The notes below the pieces were generated by a model. The model was given only the letters and a program-made list of their open reading frames with translations, made no database searches and was not told where the DNA came from. Source: Anticarsia gemmatalis (Eukaryota > Arthropoda > Insecta > Lepidoptera > Erebidae). From it: 64,000 nucleotides of DNA. The translations under genes and the position numbers were made by a program. Shown in pieces: positions 55,384-64,000 of this stretch (position 1 is its first letter; every line of letters starts with the position of its first letter). The stretch covers positions 4,642,194-4,706,193 of the forward strand of contig NC_134773.1 of NCBI RefSeq assembly GCF_050436995.1, written 5' to 3'.

Positions 55384-55384
<1 letters not shown>
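55180..55384 (+). mobile_element. Lep1-like element with internal deletion
   Basis: CTATACTTAATATTATAAAG to GCGGGTCAGCTAG, then (TA)n. The middle (the CACGCTACGACC part) is missing. Confidence 0.85.

Positions 55385-55416
<32 letters not shown>
55384..55416. repeat. (TA)n microsatellite at the end of a Lep1-like element
   Basis: About 16 TA repeats directly following CAGCTAG, the 3' end of the Lep1-like copy at 55182-55386. Microsatellite at the 3' end is typical of these elements. Confidence 0.9.
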
Positions 55417-55418
<2 letters not shown>

Positions 55419-55434
55419 TAAGTTAATCATTTAT

Positions 55435-55520
55435 TTGGTAACCATAGTACAAGCTCTGCTTAGTTTGGAATCAAATGACCGTGTGTGAGTTGTCTAATGA
55501 TATTTATTTATTTATTTTTA
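55435..55520 (+). mobile_element. SINE fragment, family E
   Basis: GGTAACCATAGTACAAGCTC to GTTGTCTAATGATATTTATT. Confidence 0.75.
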
Positions 55521-55841
55521 TTTACATAAGTAATTTTTATCAACAAAAATATTTCTTTAAATTCATACTTACACCACTAGACCTCTGCCTACCCTTGTTG
55601 TCTCATTCAAAGCGAGATGTCCGCGCTCGGCACAGCCGTGATAATAACATAATATAATTCATTAAATAACATTAAAGTGAAAGTGAATAACAGTAAGTAC
55701 ATATTTGCTATAACTCTGTCAAATTTTCATCAAAATCTGTTCAGTAGTTTTGGAGTGAAAGAGTAACAAACATACATACGTGCTTACAAAATTTCGCATT
55801 TATAATACAACAAGTAAGTAGAGAGTCTTGGCTAGATTCTG

Positions 55842-55978
55842 TGTATTTCCAAAATAAAGTAAGTATGTGTATGAAACAGGTCACCGTCAGCTGTATAAGC
55901 CGAGTCACTGATGTTATACATTCTGTATGTTGTATACCTCCGTACCGCGAACCTTGTATACAAGACTCTCTACTAAAT
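55842..55978 (+). repeat. Low-copy repeat N
   Basis: See 44975-45112. It makes a chance ORF at 55841-56098. Confidence 0.85.
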
Positions 55979-56129
55979 TGTTATTTTGTGGTCCCTACTT
56001 CCTACAAAACAAGGCATTTGTACAAACATACATACATACATAGAATTATGCCTTCTTCCAGGCAGAGACCACCATTTTTTGTATTAAAGGAAGAATAATT
56101 TGTATTATTTATATTTCAGATATCCAGAC

Positions 56130-59100
56130 ATGTATTTAAAACTCTTCTGTATTATTATTTGTAAGTATTTAAAAAGTTTTTAAGATCTAAATATTTTTTA
56201 GCCTGAAACATTTTATGAAGCACTTATTGGATACTATAGAAAATACGAAACTACGACGTCGTATTTTTTACGTCACTACATCATATTTGTGTACTAAAAT
56301 GTGTTTCTGACATTTCATAAAGAGTAGCTGATTTAAGTGTAGTCAAGTACCCAGTTGTCTAGTTACAGTACAAGCTCTGTTTAGTTTGTAATCAGATGAC
56401 CGTGTGAGTTGTACAAACATGTCTAAATATGAACTCAAAAGAAACACTGACATAGTGATCTATCAACGCACAGCACAAACCACTAGACGGATCGAGCTGA
56501 CATTTGTCATGCAGGTAGATGTTGTGACGTAGACATCCGCTAAAACGATTTTGATCAATTCTACCCCCAAGGGGATACAATAGGGGATGAAAATTTGTAT
56601 GAAACTTTGTCAATTTTAAATCGATTGTTCTGACTTTTTGCATACACAAAGCTTCTATTACATAAGGAAGTTATTTATTCCGGGAACGGGATCCCGTGGA
56701 ATATATCAACTGCTACTTGGACGAAGTCACGAGCAGATGCTAGATTATTGACAAAATTCTTCTTGCAGTATCAATCGCACCGTCTACTCCTCTTTCTTCT
56801 GGACTCCGCGTTCTCTTCCCTCAAGACCTCCGGGAGTATACCTTCAGTCTATCCAGTAATGTGTCCACGGGGACCTGGACACCGAGGCAGAGAGCCAGCT
56901 GGTGGCAACTGGAAGGAACTTTGAGGGTCCTGGTGTATGATAGTTTTGGAAGGGCTAGATTGACTTTGGAAGACCTAAAGGTAAGGGTATCTTATCTATA
57001 CTAGTATTGTAAAATTGTAGAGTATGTTTGTTTGTTTGAACGCGCTAATCTCAGGAACTGTTGGTGCGATTTGGAAAAATCTTTTACTGTTGACTAGCCT
57101 ATTTGTTAAAAAAGATTAAAGTCTATATGCCATCAAAAACATTCTGTAAAAACCTCAAGTCTCGCCGTAAAAAGTTGTGAGATCTATATAATACCAAGTC
57201 GATTAATCTATTTAGTCTCTACTTAAAGGACCTTCTGTCTTAAGTTATTACGTATGTTATTATCATGCCAATTAAAAAAAAATACCTTTAAAACAAATAG
57301 ACCGACCTGGCCATCGCATGATTTCATTATTAGTATGTATCACACTACACAGCACGACGAGAAGTTAATGCTCCTGAAATGTTAATGGCGAATTTGTGTA
57401 TTCGTGCGATGACCAAGTCAAGACCCTTTATTTTATTTTCTACAGTAATAATAATTCATTAACTGCAAATGTAACCTTGTAATCTTATACATTTATATGG
57501 GATTACAAAGTTATTGTTGCAGTTGGTGTATTTAGAAAACTGGACCGAAATTAGAAAATATTAAATTTTTCCCATGATAAAAACACTAAACCCTATATGT
57601 ATTCTAAATTTTAAGCTTCTAAGTCTGCTAGAAGTACCTTAGACTTTTGATGATCGGTGAGTCAGTGAGTCAGTGAGTCAGTGAGTCAGTGAATCAGTGA
57701 ATCAGTCAGTGACAAAATTCAAAATTTTAACAATTTGTCATTCTTAAACTACTGGTTCAGATTAACTGAAATTTTAAATATACCGTGTTTATACAATGAC
57801 TGATTAGTTGCTGAAAATCCAGGCTTCTTGTTTTATCCACAACGAAATTATAGGGGTGTCAAAAATAGCCCGAATTGCTTCGAGAAAAGGATGTTACGGC
57901 CGTGCCGCTTTTTTTTGCTCGACTTGCGGGGGCACTTCCGTGCCCCCAGATAACATGACGCTACGACCAATAAGAGCAGAGCACCAGTAAAAAATGTGGA
58001 AACGGGGAAAATTATGACCTATTCTCCCTTTTGTGACGCAAGCGAAGCAGCGCAAGTCAGATAGTAAATAATATAAATAAGCAGTGATAGCCGAGTGGTA
58101 TAAGTTGCTACCTCCCACGCAAGTGGTCAGTTTGAACCTGAGACAACACACCAATGACTTTTTCAAGTTATGAGTATTAGAAATAATTATCACTTGTTAC
58201 AACGGTGAAGGCAAACATCATGATGAAACCTTGCATGATTAAAAGTTGTTTGACACATTTCTCGAGGGTGTGCTAAGTCTCTACTTCGCACTTGGCCAGC
58301 GTGATGGACTCAAGGCTTAATCCCTACCAGGAAACTTTTGCCGCATAGTGGTCTTTGAGCTCGGCATCTCCAAGCTTAGGAGGGAACGTAAACTGTCCGT
58401 CCCGGCTGTTAAGTCATGGTAAGGGCCTTCGGGCGGTTTCAACAACACGAGCTTGACCACTAACCATACGATAAGAAGAAGAAGACAATGGGAAAAAAGC
58501 GTGATTTTGTATATGTTTGCTTTAAAGATCTTTTTTGTTCACAGCAAACGGTCAGTCCAAAACCTGAAGGAATAGAATATGAGGAATGGAATCTGGAAGA
58601 CAAGGACATTACGGAATCATGGGAAATAGAGTATCAGGTAAGATGATCCATTCGAAAAGATTGTAGTTAGTTGTTAGCTTTTCTCATAACGCCAGCTCCA
58701 CGCGTTGGCGCCAATATAGGCCCCAACGCTATTCGTCCAACGTGTGGATATAGAAAACGGCTTTGGTCCCAACGTTGGGGCAAGCGTTGGTAGTTGGCCG
58801 GTTCATCAAAGGAATCTGCACCAACGCTCGCGATCTGACGGGACAGAACTAGTTTATTAGCCAATGTGTGTACGCCTCACCGAGTTTGCAGTCCAACGTT
58901 GGTACGAGCGTTGGGACCAACATGTGGAGAGGGCGTAAGAAGGTACAATTTCCGAGCTAGTGGTAGATTCAGTAATTGTAACGACTATCATAAGTGTCAA
59001 CATTTGACTTAAAATAGATTACTAGCTGATCCGGCAAACGTTATTTTCCCTTATAAGCTTTTAAAAAATGTTAGGGGTGGGCAATCCTTATCATTCAGGG

Positions 59101-62100
59101 GTATGAAAAATAGATGTTGGCCGATTCTCAGACCTACTCAATATGCTCACAAAATTTCATTAGAATCAGTAAAGCCGTTTCGGAGGAATACGGTAACTAA
59201 AATTGTAAGAAGGAAATTTCCAGAATGTTATATATAAGATAAGATATTTTCTATATTATTAATATTAAATACATTTTTGTTTCAGGATAATGGGTACATA
59301 AAGTCTATATACGTGGGTCACGAGGAGCCAGCGTGGTCTGTCAACCTTAAGAGAGCTATTTCTATCAACTTTCAAGTCACTAAGAATACCGGCACTTATA
59401 CTGTTAATGAGGTAAGATTAATATATTATAAAAAATATTGAAGTTTCATCCCTATCAGCTTGGAAAGGGTTGATTTTTGAATAAAAATCTATTTTTTTAA
59501 GGCCAAATCAAACGAAATTATAATTCGACAACTTAGTAGATGCCGAATACCACTGTTTTGCGGTTGGTAGTGTATGCGACTGCCGTGCAAGAGGTCTCGG
59601 GTTCGCATCCCGGACCGAGCAAATAGCTCTTTCTGAGATTTCTGTTAAAAAAATCTTAGAGATTGCCCGAAGACCTCTGTGCCTCGGAGATCACATAAAG
59701 TCAACAGTCCTGCGCTTGACCTCTCACTGGTCGTGTGGGTTATCCGTCTCACCGGGTTATAAGAGTGAAGGAATAGAGAGTGTACCTGTGTATTGTACAC
59801 ACACTTGGACACTATAAACAAAGTCCTGCACCGTTGGTCAGTTTCAATTAAACTAATCGCCATAGCCAGATACAGGCTAGGACATTTTTATTAAACTAGC
59901 GTTTGCCCACGACTTCGTACGCGTAGTTTGTGAGACAGAATTTTCATACAAACTTTCATTCCCTACTATATACCTTTAGGGAAAGAATTGACATATATAA
60001 CATCTACCTGCATGCCAAATTTCAGCTCGATCCGTCCAGTGGTTTGTGCTGTGCGTTGATAGATCACTATGTCAGTCAGTCACCTTTGAGTTATATAATA
60101 AAATCTTTTCTCTACACAAAAAAGCTTGATATTTGGGTACATCACGAGCTCACTGAAAGAAACCTAATAAACCGTGTACTCATTTGTGATTCTTGAAGCC
60201 AAAAAGATTTTATTACAAGTTCATACATACTATAATGCGAAAAGACTTTTTCCCCGACCTAATATATGTAGATACCAGTCACTAATAATAACCTTCTCCC
60301 AGCCATGTCTGGACGACATCTGCGCCATGGTCTACCGGGCCAAAGGTAGCATGGTGAAGAAGTACACCAGTCTGAAGGTCCCGACTGCCAGCAGCAGAAA
60401 CAGTTGGAGCTCAGTACCCTGGTCTCCAGAGTACGCCGGGAGAGCTATTGTAAGTAGTTGAAAATATCTTCTTATTGTATGGTTAGTAGTCAGTGAGAAC
60501 GCTGGGAGTAAGCTTGAAGTATAAACAGGGAGTTTATACTTCAAAGGGGCTTAAAACATAAAAATATTTTGTTTACAAAAAAATCGCCGACGCGCCGACA
60601 TGTGTCGCCGACACGCCGACATATGTCGCCGACTATATTTTTTTTACATTTGGTAGTAGGCAAGGATAATATTTTTTGAAAACCAATTTAGGAGTTGCTA
60701 AATCCGCCGACATATGTCGGCGACACATTTTTTTTCATTTTTGGTTTACCGGAGTAGTTTTTTATCATGAAAGTTGGTAAAGCATTGGTGACTCTTTATA
60801 TTAAAGGGAAAATGTCAGCGACTAGTAGACTGCCTTTAAAATAAAGTACATATTTACGAGAATAATGAACGAACACCCGGCGACATTTTTGCCGGTGACT
60901 ACTAAGTTCAATACCGTTTTTTTATATAAGTTTAAAAGCTATTGAATAGATAAACTACCGCTAAATGTACTTCAGAAACCCGGGTTTTTTTCACTAAATC
61001 ATTCATATTTTTCCTTCTTTCAGATAGACTCAGTGTCATCAGCAGAACGTACTTATATAATAGATGATCACAAAGGAATGAGTTCTATGGAGCTACAAGC
61101 CAGTTACCAGTACAAAACACATGACCACATTTTAGCTGTGAATACAAGGTAAGTTAAATATAATTAAATAAATATCATCGGACAACTCACACACGGTCAT
61201 TTGATTACAAACTAAGCAGAGCTTGTACTGTAAATAACTGATAAACATACTTATATACTTGTAAATACATACTTATATAGATACATTAACAAGCTCAGAA
61301 CAGATACTCGTGCTCATCACACAAAAGATTGTGGCCGCGTGTGGTTCCAATCACACCCGGGACTAATATTTGTGTGATGAGCACGAGTATCTGTTCTGAG
61401 CTTGTTAATCTATACTAACACTAGCTGACCCGCGCAATTTCGCTTGCACATAGGAGAGAATTGATCATAATTTTCCCTGTTTTTGAAACATTTTTCACTT
61501 GTACTCTGCTGCTATAGATCGTAGCGTGATGATATTTAGCCTATAACCTTCCTCAATAAATAGTCTATCCAACAGTAAAATAATTCACACCAGTATTTAC
61601 TGAGGTTAGCGCGTTCAAACAAACAAACTCTTCAGCTTTATAATATTAGTATAGATTAGTATCTATTAGTATTAGTATAGATTTATTTTGCCCAACCCTT
61701 ATATGAATCCCGTATTTTGATGTTACGCAGTCGCATACCGTTCAGCCTAAAATATAAGTACATAGAAATTTAAATTGTAAACTTAATTCCAGGTTATCTC
61801 TCTCCTATTTAAACGACAGTCCATCACAAACGGTTGAAAAGATAAATCTATATCAGACATCTATACAGTATGTAGCGAGCGACTACAGGGACCCTTCCAA
61901 TGGCATATGGAATGTCACGCAAGGAGCGCTGAAAAATTCTACTTATGAGGTAGGTACTGCATACTTACATAGCATATACTGACACTAACTGTAACAAGAA
62001 TTTTTCAGCATACTACGGCATCATAAGTAAGTCGTAACCTTTTTAGGCATAGGGTAGCCTTACGAGACATCGTGATGGAACCTTGTATGCCTGAGAGTTC

Positions 62101-64000
62101 CAAACAGTTCTTGAAGGTATGCAAACTCCCCAACCCGCAATTGGCCAACGTGGTGGACTCAAGGCCTGACCCCTCCCTCATTACGGGAGCAGATCCTTGC
62201 CCAGAAGTGGAAAAGTGTTTGTTAAACATATTATTTAGGCAGCCTGTGACGTCCTTAGGTCTTGTCTTCGTCATAGTCTGGTCTCTACTTCAACATTTCC
62301 AAGAAGTGTATACCCTTTGAAAAATGTAGTTTTATATACTACAACATTTAGCTACAGCTTAGCCTTTTTCCAAACTATGTTGGAGTCGGCTTCCAGTCTC
62401 ACCGGATGCAGCTGAATACCAGTATTGTACATGCAGCGACTGTCTATCGGACCTCCACAACACAGTTACCTGGGTTATAAACGTTTTTTTTTCGTTGATT
62501 TCAGTTGCTGTTAAAAATAGCAAAGAAAGGTATCGACGCGGACAACATAGTGAGGAATGCTTCTCTCATACACAGTCTGGATTTTGTACATCTTTTAAAG
62601 TAAGTAACATTTGTATATTAAGCACTAGCTGACCCGCGCAGCGCGCTCACGCTTGTTTTTATTTAATACCGCACATTTTCAAATTTATTCACCTTTTACA
62701 CCTTCTCTGGACTTCCACAAATAATTCAAGACTTGCAAAATTTGCCAAAGCGGTCCAGCCGTTCTCGAGTTTTAGTTAGACTAACGAACAGCAATTCATT
62801 TTTAAATATAAAGACTAGCGGACCCGACAGATGTTGTCCTGTCTAATAAATTAAAAATTAATGAAAAATCATTGTCCAGCGGACAAAATTGTGAATCTAA
62901 ACCATTCTCAGATCCCCTTGAACACACACAAAAAATTTCATCAAAATCGGTCCAGTCGTTTAAGAGAAGTTCAGTGACAGACACACTTACAAAATAATTA
63001 TATATACAAAGATAAGTCTATGTTTAAAATGTATCTTCAGTTCAAATATTGCACTCAATTAGGCTTCGGACTGACCGTCATTAAACCGACCGATGGAGAA
63101 ACTAAAAGACCGAAACACCGGAACCCGAAATATTGTAAGACTCTTAGATGACCGATAGACTACCGACCGACTAGTTTGCCAGACCGATATACGTTTTTCT
63201 TCTCCTAAAATTAATATAGAAAAAAATTTAAACTCTAATTTATAATTTTCATTTTTAGTTCGATATCGCGATTCGACTACGAAACTCTCATCAAGTTATT
63301 TGATGACCTGGTGTTAGGCACCAGCTATGAGCTGGAGACGGCCAGGAACATCTTCCTGGAGGTCCTCCCTCACGCCAGGAGTGGAGGGTCTGTGAGGTTC
63401 ATCAAATACCTGGTGCTCGAAGAAAAGGTAGGTCTTTAGTAGTCTAGTGTCAAAGTAGTTGACGCCTTTCTCTGAACTCATGTTATGTTAACAAGTTAGA
63501 CTTGTAACGTGCTCGAAGCACGGAGACGCTCAGCTCAAATATCACTGCACGTACATCTATGTAATGTACGCGTACTGATAAATGGTTTCGTGTGGGAATC
63601 GAACCTACGTCCCCCCGACACAATAGTAGCGGTGTGGCGCCCTAAACCACTGCGCCACTTAAAATTATCTGCATATTATTTTTTAATACATATTGTATAA
63701 ATGTAAAAAAAATATTTTTTGTCAATAACTCATAGTTTAGTTTAGCCTTATTTATGTGAAATGAAATATAATAATAACATTAGACAATATAATTTAGTAT
63801 AAATATATTTGTGTCAATAATGAATTAATAACAATATTGAGTCACCTCTAATTTTTTCAATTTTCTCAGGAAAAAATCGAAGACGCAGCCCTCCTCTCCC
63901 TCATCAGAAAACTGCCATTCAACGTGGCAGCCCCCACCCAGGCTCTGCTTGAAGAGTTAGAAGTACTCAGCAAGCTAGGCCTGGACTTCCCCCCGGATAT
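56130..64000 (+). CDS. Large lipid transfer protein, vitellogenin-like N-terminal part (runs off the window)
   Basis: Ten exons: 56130-56160, 56769-56980, 58545-58637, 59286-59411, 60303-60449, 61024-61148, 61793-61949, 62505-62599, 63259-63427 and 63870-64000 (continues). All have GT-AG junctions with consistent phase, 1286 nt (about 428 residues) in the window. The start gives a hydrophobic signal peptide (MYLKLFCIIILSIA). Then YTFSLSSNVSTGTWTP resembles the opening beta-barrel strand of the vitellogenin N domain, shared by vitellogenin, apolipophorin, MTP and the Drosophila vitellogenin-like protein Crossveinless d. From about residue 300 the helical repeat region follows, for example ARNIFLEVLPHARSGGSVRF. 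Cysteines in PCLDDIC fit the N-domain disulfide. Family assignment is from remembered pattern, not a search. Which member it is stays open; I lean to a vitellogenin or Crossveinless-d-like secreted lipoprotein. The start exon has an acceptor 10 nt before the ATG, so an upstream non-coding exon is expected. Confidence 0.8.
56350..56418 (+). mobile_element. SINE fragment, family E
   Basis: CCAGTTGTCTAGTTACAGTA to GATGACCGTGTGAGTTGTAC, in intron 1 of the lipid transfer gene. Confidence 0.7.
56425..56735 (-). mobile_element. Interspersed repeat G
   Basis: ACACTGACATAGTGATCTAT to TTGGACGAAGTCACGAGCAG, reverse, in intron 1 of the lipid transfer gene. Confidence 0.7.
56997..58072 (+). mobile_element. 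Lep1-like element interrupted by about 830 bp
   Basis: 5' part 56997-57125 (CTATACTAGTATTGTAAAAT). 3' part 57955-58072 (GACGCTACGACCAATAAGAG to GCAAGTCAGATAGTA). The interruption holds unrelated sequence and the CAGTGAGT microsatellite. Confidence 0.65.
57655..57712. repeat. CAGTGAGT octamer microsatellite
   Basis: Six to seven tandem copies of GTGAGTCA, with CAGTGAATCAGTGAAT at the end, in intron 2 of the lipid transfer gene. Confidence 0.9.
58080..58345 (+). mobile_element. SINE, family D
   Basis: AGCAGTGATAGCCGAGTGGTA head; the 3' end is cut by a family A fragment. Confidence 0.75.
58346..58485 (+). mobile_element. SINE fragment, family A
   Basis: Has GCATAGTGGTCTTTGAGCTC and GCCTTCGGGCGGTTTC, ending in GACCACTAACCATACGATAA plus an AGA tail. 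Confidence 0.65.
58675..58945. mobile_element. Candidate MITE M with CCAACGTTGG motifs
   Basis: Imperfect ends TTCTCATAACGCCAGCTCCAC and GTGGAGAGGGCGTAAGAA. The interior is packed with palindromic CCAACGTTGG and GCGTTGG motifs. Intron 3 of the lipid transfer gene. Confidence 0.6.
59555..59900 (+). mobile_element. SINE, family F, best copy
   Basis: TGCGGTTGGTAGTGTATGCG, GGTCTCGGGTTCGCATCCCG, then CTTTCTGAGATTTCTG. The body has CCGAAGACCTCTGTGCCTCG and GTGTACCTGTGTATTGTACA. Confidence 0.75.
59897..60098 (+). mobile_element. Interspersed repeat G
   Basis: CTAGCGTTTGCCCACGACTT to GTCAGTCACCTTTGAGTTAT, followed by a partial mariner-like MITE. Confidence 0.7.
60098..60263. mobile_element. Mariner-like MITE, truncated
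   Basis: AAAATCTTTTCTCTACACAA to GACTTTTTCCCCGACCTAAT; left terminus lost at a point near that of the 13181 copy. Confidence 0.75.
60910..60988. mobile_element. Foldback MITE H, right part
   Basis: GTTTAAAAGCTATTGAATAG to GTACTTCAGAAACCCGGG; the left arm is missing. 35 bp before exon 6 of the lipid transfer gene. Confidence 0.75.
61165..61412. mobile_element. Two family E SINEs, head to head
   Basis: 61165-61325 is reverse and 61327-61412 forward. CTCAGAACAGATACTCGTGC and GCACGAGTATCTGTTCTGAG form a perfect inverted pair about 70 bp apart, so the transcript could fold back. Intron 6 of the lipid transfer gene. Confidence 0.75.
61423..61675 (-). mobile_element. Lep1-like element, full length
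   Basis: CTAGCTGACCCGCGCAATTT to ATAATATTAGTATAGATTAG, with a duplicated AGTATCTATTAGTATTAGTA end. Confidence 0.85.
62065..62222 (+). mobile_element. SINE 3' fragment, family D
   Basis: CATCGTGATGGAACCTTGTA to TTGCCCAGAAGTGG in intron 7 of the lipid transfer gene. Confidence 0.7.
62358..62481 (-). mobile_element. SINE fragment, family B
   Basis: Ends 23 bp before exon 8 of the lipid transfer gene. Confidence 0.75.
63438..63580 (-). mobile_element. SINE, family A variant, fused to a tRNA-like fragment
   Basis: Starts 11 bp after the exon 9 donor of the lipid transfer gene, near-identical to 53400-53515. It is followed by a tRNA-like SINE head in reverse (63585-63660, GGGAATCGAACCTACG). Confidence 0.7.

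Noticed and set aside
55560..55640. Upstream exon for the unrecognised minus gene
   Set aside because: A GTAAGT donor is present, but there is no acceptor or ATG giving an open frame across it.

Overview
This is a window of eukaryotic nuclear DNA, almost certainly from a moth or butterfly (Lepidoptera). Three things point there: multi-exon genes with GT-AG introns, long AT-rich introns full of short interspersed elements and Helitron-type Lep1-like repeats (starting TACTAATATTATAAA), and insect protein families. I see no operons, CRISPR array, true tRNA gene or complete rRNA gene. Exon structures were built by hand from splice signals and reading phase. Every exon chain given for the three recognised genes closes in frame.

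Layout. (1) 294-6133, minus strand: a complete nine-exon gene for a 608-residue mitochondrial ACAD9/Enigma-like protein, whose acyl-CoA dehydrogenase active-site motifs look degenerate. (2) 6134-20010: a gene-free stretch of SINEs, Lep1-like elements, foldback elements and two weak candidate promoter regions. (3) 20011-43582, plus strand: an eighteen-exon gene for an 854-residue kainate-type ionotropic glutamate receptor, with signal peptide, amino-terminal domain, split ligand-binding domain, M1, pore loop, M3 and M4. The pore Q/R position is genomically encoded arginine. Its introns carry several unrelated tandem arrays, many starting within tens of bases of a 5' splice site, and one array of about 3 kb. 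Two of its exons have partial downstream copies. (4) 44.2-50.7 kb: 3' flank and repeats, with one doubtful minus-strand ORF. (5) 50719-54309, minus strand: the last four exons of a gene I do not recognise. (6) 56130-64000, plus strand: the first ten exons of a secreted large-lipid-transfer (vitellogenin-like) protein that runs off the window.

The genes have unrelated jobs: mitochondrial assembly or fatty-acid-related metabolism, synaptic signalling, an unknown role, and lipid transport or extracellular signalling. They share no visible pathway. The most interesting non-genic structure lies inside the receptor gene. Three partial copies of exon 9 keep its 5' splice site and differ from it almost only at synonymous positions. 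A partial copy of exon 3 lies 2.4 kb downstream, next to a GC-rich possible internal promoter. There is also a family of donor-adjacent minisatellites. Two SINE families whose heads resemble 5S rRNA run through the whole window.
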